Assembly (NCBI GenBank): GCA_964454975.1
Contig: CAYVVD010000007.1
Span: 1-64,000 of the forward strand
Source of the DNA: CAYVVD01 sp964454975
Lineage (GTDB): Bacteria; Bacteroidota; Ignavibacteria; Kapaibacteriales; UBA2268
DNA: 64,000 bases
Direction of reading: 5' to 3'
The position numbers were made by a program, and so were the translations under genes. This document shows positions 46,850-56,563 of this stretch, in pieces (the stretch's first letter is position 1; each line of letters opens with the position of its first letter). The notes below the pieces were generated by a model, which was not told the DNA's origin, ran no database searches, and worked only from the letters and a program-made list of their open reading frames with translations.

Positions 46850-48961
46850 ATGAAATCAATTATCTCTGTCCTCGCCTTAGTATTTGCCATTACTTCAATT
46901 AATTTGTCTGCTGATGGAATAGTATGGGAAAAACCGGGTTGTCCCGGTTATGCCCCTCTTCACTTCGACTCTGATAAAGGGTTAGCGTTGTTCCGGAGTC
47001 ATCGATTTTTATCATCTACAAAAAATGAATACTTAATTCGAGTTTTAGATATTAAAACGAGCAGCTATCTTTTTGAGAATTCAAAGGAAACTAAAGTTTA
47101 TACAGCAAAAATATTATGTTCAGGCACACAAATCGGGATTTTATATGATATTGATTCAAGCTGTTATTTTGATTTATTTGATATATACTCAGGTTCGCTG
47201 ATTCGAAGAGATGAGCTGGGAAAATATATCCCTGTTAATTATCAAATCACGGAAAACTATATTTACACGTTTGATTTAGAAAATAAACTGCGAGCATGGG
47301 ATATTGTTCTTGGTGAAGAAAGATTATTTATTAATGATGCGCATGAAGGTGCAATTGGTATTTCAGAAGTAAATTCGAAATATGTTGGGATAGCCTGGAC
47401 TGATGAATTTCAATTATGGGACATTGAAAAAAAAGAAAAAATCCGTGCCTTTTCATTGTATAATCCTGTACATACTAAAATGTGCTACCTTTCAGAAGAT
47501 ATGGATACGCTTTATTTGATGACCCGATATTATAATCCAACCCATTATTTTGATGTAGAGAAATTTGATGCAATTTCCGGTAGGTATATGGGTCTTTTCA
47601 CAGTGCCTTATTCGAATGGAGCCGGAATATATACACAATACAAGGGTAATTTGGTTTTTGCCAGGAATGAAGTTTCTCCAAATCTTTTTACAGAGATTGT
47701 TTATGTTGATATGGAAACTGAACAAGCTATAAGGCATATAAATATTGGGGTAAGGCAATTCAATGTTTCTGATTCGGGTGAACAACTGTTTCTTAGAAAT
47801 GATGACTATGGTATTTTCGACGTGCTAAACAACACAATGACCTATTTATTTCCTTGTGTCGAATTATCTGCTACTGCCTTTAATAATGACTACAATTCAA
47901 TTGTTCTTACTACTAAGGAACAAAGTAAAATTCTGGACAGAGCAAAGGGTGATCTACTAAAAGATCTTGATTACCCTGTTTTCGAAAATGCACTTCTATC
48001 AAATAACAGGTATTATTATAAATCTCGGGACAGTCTCATTTTCAGAAGTTTAGAAACCAATAAATTGCTTGAATATTTCGATTTAAAAGAATTTGCTCAC
48101 TATAATGCTTTAGTTAATTATGATGCAGAGTATTGCCTGTTTAAAAAAGATACTAATTCAATTCTGTATTCATTAGACAAATTGGAAATAATTGATACCA
48201 TTAATTTAACTAATGGCTTGTTTACTCCCAATGGCAAGTTCTTTTTTGGATATTTCTATGGTTCAGATTGGTATAAGAGAGTATTTAAAATTGTGGAAAC
48301 ATCATCAGGAGATATGAAATTCGAATACCGGCTAAAAGAAATCTTGTTTCTATCTGCGTGTTCTCCGGATTCAAAGTATGCATATTTAATTCTTGAAAAC
48401 GAAGGGTTAAAGCGGGTCAGCTTTGAAACTTTTGAAATGGAAGACATTCCCGGAGAATTAAAAAATATAATTGAACCCTATGCTATGAGGTTTAGAGTGA
48501 CTGATAACGGATATATTGTTGAAAGTATTAATGGCAATGCAATTAATATTCGTGATTCAAGAAATGGCGAAATAATAAAGACTTATGAAAGGTATGTTGA
48601 CAGCTATGCTTTTAATGTATCCCACGATACAAGGTTTATGATAGTATCTTATTACGATGGTACACTTGTTTTATATGAGCTGCCTGAAGAGATGTGGACA
48701 AACACTATAGTTGAGTCAGATGAGAATGCCAAATTTTCAGTCCAACCTAACCCTGCTAATTCAACAATTACTATTATTTCTCCTGAAGTGTCAATTGCTA
48801 ACTTGAGGATCTTTGATGCCTTGGGAAGAATTCACTTCATAAAAGAACATTTCAATTTAAGAGAAACTATTCCGGTAGATGGATTTGCACCGGGGTTATA
48901 TTATGTAAATATATCAACAAATGGCAAGTCCGTTTCTAAAAAAGTATTAATAGTTAAATAG
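46850..48961 (+). CDS. secreted beta-propeller-like protein with T9SS sorting domain
   Basis: About 703 residues from ATG 46850 (GTG 46841 is an alternative). A signal peptide ends near LSADG. The body is a chain of short beta repeats with WD-like turns (LRAWDIVLGEERLFI, FQLWDIEKKEKIRAFSL), probably a propeller. The end (VQPNPANSTITI ... FAPGLYYVNISTNG ... VLIVK) is a T9SS type A sorting domain. A broken close paralogue lies at 36254-36826. Function unknown. It stands alone with 185 nt of AT-rich upstream DNA. Confidence 0.82.
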   Translation: MKSIISVLALVFAITSINLSADGIVWEKPGCPGYAPLHFDSDKGLALFRSHRFLSSTKNEYLIRVLDIKTSSYLFENSKETKVYTAKILCSGTQIGILYDIDSSCYFDLFDIYSGSLIRRDELGKYIPVNYQITENYIYTFDLENKLRAWDIVLGEERLFINDAHEGAIGISEVNSKYVGIAWTDEFQLWDIEKKEKIRAFSLYNPVHTKMCYLSEDMDTLYLMTRYYNPTHYFDVEKFDAISGRYMGLFTVPYSNGAGIYTQYKGNLVFARNEVSPNLFTEIVYVDMETEQAIRHINIGVRQFNVSDSGEQLFLRNDDYGIFDVLNNTMTYLFPCVELSATAFNNDYNSIVLTTKEQSKILDRAKGDLLKDLDYPVFENALLSNNRYYYKSRDSLIFRSLETNKLLEYFDLKEFAHYNALVNYDAEYCLFKKDTNSILYSLDKLEIIDTINLTNGLFTPNGKFFFGYFYGSDWYKRVFKIVETSSGDMKFEYRLKEILFLSACSPDSKYAYLILENEGLKRVSFETFEMEDIPGELKNIIEPYAMRFRVTDNGYIVESINGNAINIRDSRNGEIIKTYERYVDSYAFNVSHDTRFMIVSYYDGTLVLYELPEEMWTNTIVESDENAKFSVQPNPANSTITIISPEVSIANLRIFDALGRIHFIKEHFNLRETIPVDGFAPGLYYVNISTNGKSVSKKVLIVK

Positions 48962-48976
48962 TAATAGCTTCTCTAA

Positions 48977-49579
48977 TCAGTTCATTTTGTGCTCGGGACA
49001 ATCAATACGCAAGTCTTTATCAGGCATATTAGTTTCGAGCAGTTTACAGTAATGTATGTCTTCATTGTTCCCGTTATAATGGGAGCAGGTATAGCACATC
49101 CTCTGGGTGTTAATTACTCCTTCCCGGGTCAATTTGAATATCATGCCGAGCAGTCCGTTTAACATATTTTCTTTTTGTGCAGTTTTGAACTCAAGCAATG
49201 GTTTATAGAATAGTGAAGCAAATCCTGAGCATTTTTGAGCAGTAATTTCTCCTTCATCTGTAATGTTCAGGATATAACTCCGCTTATCTTCCAACTCCTG
49301 TATCTTTCTTACAAGTCCCTTTTGCTCGAGAACTATTACAGCATCGGAAACAGTTGCTCTGCTCATATTGAATTCATTTGCTACATAACGCAATCTCCTG
49401 AGTTCTTCATCGTGAAATTTAAGGAAAATCAGGATTTGCATCTGAATCGGGCTTAGTCCCGAATTAGCGCTTTCGCGCCAGAGCAGCACCCTGAAAGCCT
49501 CTGATAATCTTTCCAGTGCGAAGATAATCTTGCTATCGAGCGAAAGTGATTGTTTATGTGGGTTGAAAGTTTCCATCAA
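48977..49579 (-). CDS. MarR family regulator with C-terminal cysteine cluster
   Basis: A 200-residue protein. Residues about 20-150 form a winged-helix MarR domain (LSPIQMQILIFL, NMSRATVSDAVIVLEQKGLV and the wing DKRSYILNITDEG). After it comes a cluster typical of a subfamily, MCYTCSHYNG ... HYCKLLETNMP ... LRIDCPEHK: four Cys plus His, likely a metal or Fe-S or redox site. MarR proteins repress nearby genes; the thioredoxin 56 nt upstream is the likely partner and target. The sensed signal is not known. Confidence 0.82.
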   Translation of the reverse strand: MMETFNPHKQSLSLDSKIIFALERLSEAFRVLLWRESANSGLSPIQMQILIFLKFHDEELRRLRYVANEFNMSRATVSDAVIVLEQKGLVRKIQELEDKRSYILNITDEGEITAQKCSGFASLFYKPLLEFKTAQKENMLNGLLGMIFKLTREGVINTQRMCYTCSHYNGNNEDIHYCKLLETNMPDKDLRIDCPEHKMN

Positions 49580-49635
49580 TAATCCAGAATTAATTAGCCC
49601 GGGCTGAATTATAGTATAGTCAAATTAAGTGAGTG

Positions 49636-49875
49636 TTAGTTTTTCAGTTCATCAATGCCTGCACCGTAATTAATATGCAGTACGCTACCGTTATCGAACA
49701 CAATAGCGGGGACAGATTTAACACCTGCTTTCTCAGCAACCGGAAGCAGTTCTTTTGCTTCGCCAAGGTGTACAATTTCCACATCCACCGCCGAGCGGTC
49801 AATCATATTCACAAGCTCCTGCTCCGCATTCAGGCAGACAGGGCATCCTGCGTGATAGAACGTTACTTTTCTCAT
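49636..49875 (-). CDS. small thioredoxin/glutaredoxin-like protein (CPVC)
   Basis: A 79-residue protein. ATG 49875 has GGAGG 6 nt upstream, unlike the longer open frame reaching 50001. The fold fits a mini-thioredoxin: VTFYHAGCPVC active site (residues 11-14), then EIVHLGEAKELL and the cis-Pro loop KSVPAIVFDNG. It precedes the MarR-type gene by 56 nt in the same direction and probably forms an operon with it. Confidence 0.8.
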   Translation of the reverse strand: MRKVTFYHAGCPVCLNAEQELVNMIDRSAVDVEIVHLGEAKELLPVAEKAGVKSVPAIVFDNGSVLHINYGAGIDELKN

Positions 49876-49989
49876 AAATCCTCCATTATTAAAATGTAAA
49901 TAAAACCACCGGTGACGATACAAATATACGATAATTAGGAATCCTAACAAACAAAAAATCAATTTTCCCGTTTTTTTTTGGGGGGCATT

Positions 49990-50018
49990 AAAAAACCGCA
50001 CCTAATATTACGGTGCGG
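49990..50018 (-). terminator. Rho-independent terminator of rny
   Basis: On the minus strand CCGCACC pairs with GGTGCGG around GTAATATTA and runs into TTTTTT. It lies 30 nt after the rny stop and before the thioredoxin gene. Confidence 0.9.
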
Positions 50019-50048
50019 TCATTGTTTTTTAAGAATATTAATAAATAC

Positions 50049-51611
50049 TTACTTGGCCAGGGCAACGCTCCTGCGTTCACGGATAACAGTTACCTTAATC
50101 TGGCCGGGGTATTCCATTTCGGCTTCGATGCGCTTTGCGATGTCGTCAGCCATAGAGTCGGAAGATATATCATCAACTTTCTCAGGTTCTACAATAACCC
50201 TTACCTCGCGTCCTGCCTGGATGGCAAATGTCTTAGCAACGCCATCAAAGCCCTGTGCAAGAGATTCAAGCTTTTCGAGCCTTTTTACATAGTTCTCTAG
50301 GGACTCGCGCCTCGCTCCCGGCCTTGCACCGCTGATACTGTCAGCTGCCTGGACAAGAACAGCAATCGGCGATTCCATCTCGATATCCTCGTGGTGGGCG
50401 CCAATTGCATTGCATACAATCCGGTGCTCACGGTACTTCTTGGCCAGCTCGAATCCAATAAGGGCATGCGGTCCCTCGGTTTCCTTGTCCACACACTTAC
50501 CTATGTCATGCAACAGAGCCGAACGTTTTGCCTGGTTTACGTCGAGACCGAGTTCTGAAGCCATAATGCCACAGAGGTGCGCTACTTCAATAGAGTGATT
50601 AAGCAGATTCTGCCCATAGCTGGAACGATATTTCATCTTGCCAATGTGTCTGATAAGCTCCTTGTGCATATTGTGTATGCCAATTTCCATTAAAGTGTTT
50701 TCGCCAACATTGAAGATTTCCTCTTCGAGCTCTACTTTGGTCTTTTCTACAATTTCTTCAATTCGCGCCGGGTGAATCCTTCCGTCAAGCATAAGGCGCT
50801 CAAGGGATTTTTTGGCAACTTCTCTCCTAAATGGGTCGAAGCCGGAAATAACCACTGCTTCGGGAGTATCGTCAATAATAAGGTCTATTCCTGTAGCTGC
50901 TTCGAAAGCACGGATGTTTCTGCCTTCCCTGCCGATAATCCGCCCTTTCATTTCATCGCTTTCCAGGTTTACAACAGATACAGTTGTTTCCACACTGTGG
51001 TCGGATGCAGTACGCTGAATTGCCTGCACTATAATATTCTGAGCCTCGCGCGTAGCCTTCGTTTTTGTTTCTTCTTTAATCTGTTGTATCTGGAGTTGCG
51101 CCAATGTCTTGGCTTCATTAACAAAATTGTCAACAAGCATCTTCTTTGCATCGTCACGCGAAATGCCGGCTATCTGTTCGAGCTTTAGAGTTTGCTCTTC
51201 AATAACAGTGACCAGTTCTTGATCGCGTTTTTTTAGTTTTTCATCCTTATTCTTAAGCTCTTCTTCCATGATTTGGAGTTGCTTTTCTTTCTTCAGAATA
51301 AGTTCGAGTTTTGATTCAATTCCCTCTTCGCGGGACTTTATTTGTTTTTCAAGCGATTGCAGTTTGCTGCGCCTGGATTGCGTATCGTCTTCAAATTCCT
51401 GCTTGCGGCGGTGCCATTCCTCCTTTACCTCAAGCATTTTTTCCTTCATTACGTTTTTAGCATCCTTTTCAGCATCTGCAATAATAACAGCGACCTTTGC
51501 TTCTGCTTCGGTCAGCCTCGAATCGGCGACTTTCTTACCTATAAAGTAAGATATAAGAAACCCAAGCAAAAGCCCAACGCTGCTAAATATAAGAATCATC
51601 AATTCGCTCAT
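50049..51611 (-). CDS. rny: ribonuclease Y
   Basis: A 520-residue endoribonuclease that starts decay of mRNA. N-terminal membrane anchor (LMILIFSSVGLLLGFLISYF), a long coiled coil (residues about 30-200), a KH domain (MKGRIIGREGRNIRAFE), and the HD domain (HSIEVAHLCG, LLHDIGKCVD, HHEDIE). Full length for the family. Downstream of the probable 6S RNA and zapA on the minus strand. Confidence 0.95.
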   Translation of the reverse strand: MSELMILIFSSVGLLLGFLISYFIGKKVADSRLTEAEAKVAVIIADAEKDAKNVMKEKMLEVKEEWHRRKQEFEDDTQSRRSKLQSLEKQIKSREEGIESKLELILKKEKQLQIMEEELKNKDEKLKKRDQELVTVIEEQTLKLEQIAGISRDDAKKMLVDNFVNEAKTLAQLQIQQIKEETKTKATREAQNIIVQAIQRTASDHSVETTVSVVNLESDEMKGRIIGREGRNIRAFEAATGIDLIIDDTPEAVVISGFDPFRREVAKKSLERLMLDGRIHPARIEEIVEKTKVELEEEIFNVGENTLMEIGIHNMHKELIRHIGKMKYRSSYGQNLLNHSIEVAHLCGIMASELGLDVNQAKRSALLHDIGKCVDKETEGPHALIGFELAKKYREHRIVCNAIGAHHEDIEMESPIAVLVQAADSISGARPGARRESLENYVKRLEKLESLAQGFDGVAKTFAIQAGREVRVIVEPEKVDDISSDSMADDIAKRIEAEMEYPGQIKVTVIRERRSVALAK

Positions 51612-51681
51612 TTCCAGTCTCTCCTTTCCTTACCTATTTTACTATTTAACCGCCCGGAGTAGCGGACTTTGTTGATAAAAT

Positions 51682-51875
51682 AAAAAAAGCCGCACCATTA
51701 TATCTCAGGAATTACCTTTCTCACGAGGTAAAGAATCCTCTTGTACACGGTGGGTGACATCCCGATTACCTCTAAAATCCACCGATCCGTCCTGGAACCC
51801 TTAATGTTCAAGGATAGATTACCGCTCGTGGCGGATGTGGCCCGCTATCAATAACCGGAGGCTATCTCCCATAAA
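51682..51875 (-). ncRNA. ssrS: probable 6S RNA (SsrS)
   Basis: About 194 nt between zapA and rny without open frame, ending in a T7 run. The minus strand can fold as 6S RNA does: a closing stem (GGAGATAGCC at 51869-51860 with GGTAATTCC at 51716-51708), a large central bubble containing AGCGGGCC on its 5' side, and a terminal stem (ATCCGCC/GGTGGAT, then TCCTTGAAC/GGTTCCAGGA with loop ATTAAG). Length and position next to zapA fit 6S RNA, an RNA polymerase regulator. Alternative hairpins (TTACCT/AGGTAA, CGGTGG/CCACCG) also exist in the 3' half. The fold was drawn by hand only. Confidence 0.6.
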
Positions 51876-51984
51876 GATAAATCAACGATTCTTTTTCGCG
51901 TTTGACAACGATATAATATGCGGCTAAGCTTATATCAGCTCAATTCAAAGAACTTATTTATTTTCAATCGAAAGCTTCTCTCCG

Positions 51985-52281
51985 TCAGGTGGCATTAACG
52001 GCCTGTGAAAGCCGTGTCTCGAGAAAATCGCACATCTTCTTCAGTTCAGATTCCAATTTATCGAGTTTTGCCTCCTTGTCCTTTTCAGTTTTTAATTTCT
52101 CTTCTGCCAGGTTTAAAGCTGACAATATTGAAACTGTATTTGCAGGTAAATGGCTCTGCGTACTCTCTATGTCTTTAATCTTAGTGTTTACTTCTTCTGC
52201 AGCTCGTTGTATTAATTCCTCATCGTCGCCATAAAGCCGAAATTCCCTGCCACCTATAATCACTTTGATTGATTTTTCCAT
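51985..52281 (-). CDS. zapA: cell division protein ZapA
   Basis: A 98-residue protein. ATG 52281 (MEKSIKVIIGGREFRLYGDD) is preferred over the TTG 18 nt upstream. The N-terminal globular part and the C-terminal coiled coil (EEKLKTEKDKEAKLDKLESE) fit ZapA, which bundles FtsZ filaments at the division site. It precedes the 6S-like RNA and rny. Confidence 0.85.
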   Translation of the reverse strand: MEKSIKVIIGGREFRLYGDDEELIQRAAEEVNTKIKDIESTQSHLPANTVSILSALNLAEEKLKTEKDKEAKLDKLESELKKMCDFLETRLSQAVNAT

Positions 52282-52394
52282 CTGAATTATCGTTGTCAAT
52301 CAAGAATAACTACTTATTTATATTACCTGTGATAAAGTTAAAAATTCAAAAATTCTTAGTAAATTTACATTTAATAGGAGCATATTCCAAATTT

Positions 52395-54035
52395 TTATTT
52401 TAGCTCCTCTTTTATCTTCTTCTCAAGTTTTTTTACAAAAAAATCTATCTTGCCTGCAAGTTCAATATTATCTTCTGATGGGGCTTCCCTTTCATTCAGA
52501 AGTGTGTTAATTTCACCTTCCAGCAGTTTTATCTGCTTGTAGCGTTGCCGTAACAGCTCATCAAGTTTCAGGTTGTTCTCTTTTAAATCGGAGTTCTCGT
52601 CTTCGACCATCTTTTTCGAATCGCTCAACTTGTGAAGCCTGCCAAATAGAGCTGAGCTGATTTCTTTCTGCCGTTCGAGCTCTTCGGAGTATTTTCTCAG
52701 GCGCTCCATGCTTTCCTCTTTTTGGATTAGAGCTTCTGACTGCAGGGTTATAAGACTCTCCTTTTCTTCAATTATGCTTTCGAGGCTTTTAAGTTTCTCT
52801 TCCAGTTGCTGTTTTTGTTCCTCAGCGAGTTTCAGGGTGTCCTCTATCTCAGTAATTGATTTGTGACCGTTCTCCTTGAATATTTTTTCAGATACACTAC
52901 CTTCCGGCACTGATTCAAATTTGCCGAGCCTGTCCCGGAGGATGATAATCTCGTTGTTCTTCTCTGCAAGCTGCCTTGTTGTTTCCTTGATTTTCTTCTT
53001 TTCCCCTTCAAGGCTGCTTGTTAACTCGGCGAGTTTTGAATCGTAATCTTGTTTTTCCTCGTCGAGCCTTGTTAGCTTAACCTGTAATTCATTAATCCTG
53101 TTGCGAAGCTTTTCGATACCGGATTCACCCGCAACTTTCAGTGCGCTTAATTTCTGAACGCTTACCGTAAGTTCTTCTATTTTTTTGTCCTTGTAGGGGA
53201 GTACATCCTTGTAAACTTTCAGTTCCTTTATTTCCTTTTCGAAACTTTGAATATTCTCATTAAGGCTCTTGATTTTGTCTTCACCTGCCTTGAGGGCTAC
53301 GTCTGATTTTTCCAATTCTGAATTAAGACGGGAAACTTCTTCACGGTTATTAACAGCATCGCTTTCGAGATTATTTATTTTTTCCTTGTACTTTGTATTA
53401 CTGATTTCAGCAGTGTCTAATTTCTCTTCAAGATTTTGGATGTTTTCAAGCAGCTCGACCTTTTCATTTTCAGCTTTCTGTTTTAATTCTTCGTATTCAT
53501 CCAGTCTCTTCTTTAATTCACCAGCTTTTGTAACTCCACTTACGAGCAGTGCCTTCTCTTCTTTTATCTTGTTGATTGTCTCGTCGCGATTGACTAAATC
53601 GAAGTTTTTTCGGGTGATTTCTTTTTGTGCAAAGTCAAGGTCGCTCTTCATCTTATCGAATTGGGTGCTAATTTCAGCAAGTCTCGAAATCTCCTGGTTC
53701 TTTTCTTCGAGCTGCCGGTCAGCTACTTCGAGCATTTCATCTTTATCTGAAAGCAGCTCCTTCAACTCTCTGAATTCAGCATTCAGGTTCTCAAGTTCTT
53801 CACGAAGTTCATTTTTTTCCTCTGTGGCCTGCCTTAGGCTTTCCCGCATTTTGTTTACTGCAGAATTATTCCCTTCGAGCATGTCCTTGTATTCACTCTC
53901 AATACCTTCATACTCCGAAGCTCTGTTGCGGATTTCCTCCATGCTGTCAGCAAAATTCCGGATTAGCTCCCAAAGTCTGACAATTTCGCGCTCGACACCT
54001 TGTTTTTTACCTTGTATGTTAGATTCTTCGCTCAT
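52395..54035 (-). CDS. long coiled-coil protein between pheT and zapA
   Basis: A 546-residue protein, nearly all Glu/Lys/Leu-rich heptads from residue 10 to the end, without signal peptide or membrane segment. The N-terminal 30 residues (EREIVRLWELIRNFADSM) are an amphipathic helix. No domain was recognised. It starts 36 nt after pheT and is followed by zapA at 113 nt, so it may act in cell division or envelope organisation. Homology searches with such sequences are dominated by low complexity. Confidence 0.7.
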   Translation of the reverse strand: MSEESNIQGKKQGVEREIVRLWELIRNFADSMEEIRNRASEYEGIESEYKDMLEGNNSAVNKMRESLRQATEEKNELREELENLNAEFRELKELLSDKDEMLEVADRQLEEKNQEISRLAEISTQFDKMKSDLDFAQKEITRKNFDLVNRDETINKIKEEKALLVSGVTKAGELKKRLDEYEELKQKAENEKVELLENIQNLEEKLDTAEISNTKYKEKINNLESDAVNNREEVSRLNSELEKSDVALKAGEDKIKSLNENIQSFEKEIKELKVYKDVLPYKDKKIEELTVSVQKLSALKVAGESGIEKLRNRINELQVKLTRLDEEKQDYDSKLAELTSSLEGEKKKIKETTRQLAEKNNEIIILRDRLGKFESVPEGSVSEKIFKENGHKSITEIEDTLKLAEEQKQQLEEKLKSLESIIEEKESLITLQSEALIQKEESMERLRKYSEELERQKEISSALFGRLHKLSDSKKMVEDENSDLKENNLKLDELLRQRYKQIKLLEGEINTLLNEREAPSEDNIELAGKIDFFVKKLEKKIKEELK

Positions 54036-54071
54036 AAATCAAGAAACGTTGTTTCATAGAGAATTAGTCTA

Positions 54072-56489
54072 TCAACTCCTCAAACTTGCATTAAATTTTT
54101 GCTCAATCACCTTAATTACCTTAGCAGTGATTTTATCAATTTCTTCATCCTTCAAAGTCCTGTCGGGGGCAGCAAAATTCATTGCAAAAGCAATACTCTT
54201 TTTTCCATCATCAATATTTTTACCTTTATATACATCAAAAATAGAGGCTTCTTTCAATAGAGAACCGCCATTCTGGATTATTTCATTGAGCATTGCTCCG
54301 GACGGCACATCATCGGCGACAACAAAACTAAGGTCACGTGCAATTCCGGGGAAAGGCGCAACTTTTTCATATTTTTTGTCATGGTATTCAAGTTTGTAAA
54401 TATAATTCAGGTCGAACTCAAGCACGAAAACTTTGTGCTCGATATCGTACTGTTTTAGAAGCTTTGTGTTTATTTCTCCAAGCTTTCCAATTATACTTGA
54501 TTTATGAATTACATTTAGTGCATTTCCTCCAAACCCGGGGATAGCTTCTTTATCAAGTTTTAATTTTGCACCTTTTATTTGAAGGAAGTCAACAATTTCT
54601 TCTAATACTCCCTTTATATCATAGAAATCAACTTCCCGTTCGGGTTCGGACCAATGTTTTTTATTATTCTGGCCTGTCAATGCGACAATAAGGTCCTCTC
54701 TTTCGCTAATTCCTTCAAGAAAACTCAAGCCTGAATCCTCGTTCAAATGGAATGACTTGCCAATATCAAAAAGCCTGAGTGATTGATTGCCCATGCGTAT
54801 GTTACGGTTTATAGTCCTGAGCATTGAAGGTATCAATGAAGTACGCATCCGGGACAGATCCTCGCCGAGTGGATTTGATATTTCAACACTTTCTTCTCCA
54901 AATACAGAGGCGGAAAACGGATCGGTGATATTCTGGGTAAGCGTTTCGTTGTAGCCGCGGTTGATAAGAAAATCTCTGATATTATTGCGCAGTCGAGGTG
55001 AACCGAGGTCGCCGCTCAACTCAGGAATACCAAAATCAACCGAACTTTTGAGAAGTGGTACTATATTATTATAATTATAAAGCCTTGCAACTTCTTCAAT
55101 CAGGTCAATTTCAAGCTCCATATCAAAGCGATAGCTTGGAGATGTTACAGTAATACTATCCTCATCTTCCGACACGAGCAGAAAATTCAGTGCAAGGATA
55201 ATTTCCCTGATCCTTGCATTAGAAATATCTATACCGGTGATTTTGCGTGTTCTTTCAAATCGCAATTTAATAGTAGCAGGTACCGGTTTTTGCGGGAATT
55301 CATCAACAATTCCCTTTTCTACTTCTCCTCCGGTTAATTCGGCAATCATAGCAGCGGCACGTGTGTTACAGACAGCAGTATTTGAGTAATCTACTCCTCG
55401 TTCAAAGCGGTATGAAGAATCGCTTTGTATTCCAAGCTTTTTGGCTGTCCTTCTTACATTTGATGGATTGAAATAAGCAGATTCAAGCAGAATGTTTGAC
55501 GTTCTGCCGGTAATCTCGGAATTTTCACCGCCCATAACTCCACCGATAGCTACAGCCCGTTCAGCATCACAAATCATCAGCATCTGTGAGTCGAGTGTAC
55601 GTTCCTTTCCGTCGAGGGTAGTGAATTTCTCTCCTTCGGATGCAGTTCTTATAACAATATTATTCCCGGCTATTTTATCAAGGTCAAATGCATGAAGCGG
55701 CTGTCCAGTTTCAAGCATGATGTAATTAGTAATATCAACAACATTATTAAGGGGTCTCAAGCCTGCTGCAATCAACTTGTTTTTAAGCCAGTCAGGCGAG
55801 GGGGCTATCTTTGCATTTCGCACTACCCGGGCAGTATAGCGGGGGCATTTTTCTGCATCGAGTATTTCTATGCTTATGCTGTTTTCAACAGGGCTGCCTG
55901 TTTCGTTTAATGGCCTCACCGGCAAACTGCAAGGAATATTCAGGTAAGCTGATAAATCCCGCGCAACCCCAAAATGGCTTAGGCAGTCCGCCCTGTTTGG
56001 TGTAAGGCTGACTTCGAAAATGGTGTCATCCATGCCAAGATACTCATAAAGCGGGATTCCGGGTTTAGTTTCTTCGGGGAGTACCCATATCCCCGATGAA
56101 TCTTCGCCTGTTTCGAGTTCCACCTGGCTGCAAATCATGCCATTCGACTCTACTCCGCGGATTTTCCGTTTTCCAAGTTCGAAACCACCATTTGGCACAA
56201 CTGCTCCGTCAATACCAAGAACTACTTTCTGTCCTGCGGCAACATTGGGCGCACCGCATATCACCTGCATTGGCCCTTTTCCGCATTCAACAGTACAGAC
56301 TGTGAGCTTGTCTGCATCGGGATGTTTTACGCAGGTTTCAACTGTTGCAGTAAAAAAGTTTGAGTATTTCTTCCGGTAATCAATTATTCCGTCAACCTCA
56401 ATTCCGAGCATTGTAAGGATAGATTCAAGCTCGTCGGGTCCTTGTTCAATATCTATAAATTCTTTGAGCCAGTTATAAGATAAAAGCAT
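54072..56489 (-). CDS. pheT: phenylalanine--tRNA ligase beta subunit
   Basis: An 805-residue protein, normal length. The N-terminal tRNA-binding (EMAP-type) domain (residues about 40-150), B3/B4 domain, B5 (FERTRKITGIDIS), the core catalytic-like domain and the C-terminal anticodon-binding FDX-ACB domain (residues about 710-805, FPGIARDLSFVV) are all present. The alpha subunit pheS is not adjacent: upstream lies a transporter gene, so pheS is elsewhere. Confidence 0.95.
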   Translation of the reverse strand: MLLSYNWLKEFIDIEQGPDELESILTMLGIEVDGIIDYRKKYSNFFTATVETCVKHPDADKLTVCTVECGKGPMQVICGAPNVAAGQKVVLGIDGAVVPNGGFELGKRKIRGVESNGMICSQVELETGEDSSGIWVLPEETKPGIPLYEYLGMDDTIFEVSLTPNRADCLSHFGVARDLSAYLNIPCSLPVRPLNETGSPVENSISIEILDAEKCPRYTARVVRNAKIAPSPDWLKNKLIAAGLRPLNNVVDITNYIMLETGQPLHAFDLDKIAGNNIVIRTASEGEKFTTLDGKERTLDSQMLMICDAERAVAIGGVMGGENSEITGRTSNILLESAYFNPSNVRRTAKKLGIQSDSSYRFERGVDYSNTAVCNTRAAAMIAELTGGEVEKGIVDEFPQKPVPATIKLRFERTRKITGIDISNARIREIILALNFLLVSEDEDSITVTSPSYRFDMELEIDLIEEVARLYNYNNIVPLLKSSVDFGIPELSGDLGSPRLRNNIRDFLINRGYNETLTQNITDPFSASVFGEESVEISNPLGEDLSRMRTSLIPSMLRTINRNIRMGNQSLRLFDIGKSFHLNEDSGLSFLEGISEREDLIVALTGQNNKKHWSEPEREVDFYDIKGVLEEIVDFLQIKGAKLKLDKEAIPGFGGNALNVIHKSSIIGKLGEINTKLLKQYDIEHKVFVLEFDLNYIYKLEYHDKKYEKVAPFPGIARDLSFVVADDVPSGAMLNEIIQNGGSLLKEASIFDVYKGKNIDDGKKSIAFAMNFAAPDRTLKDEEIDKITAKVIKVIEQKFNASLRS

Positions 56490-56563
56490 GTTTCAGTATC
56501 TGATTTTCGCAATTAAAAATCAAATAAGTTAATCAATTTAGTGCTCTAATAAAACAGTCCGTT

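Noticed and set aside
53269..54399. Plus-strand 376-codon frame opposite the coiled-coil and pheT genes
   Set aside because: It is Ser/Phe-rich, the mirror of Glu/Lys-rich coiled-coil codons, without start signal.
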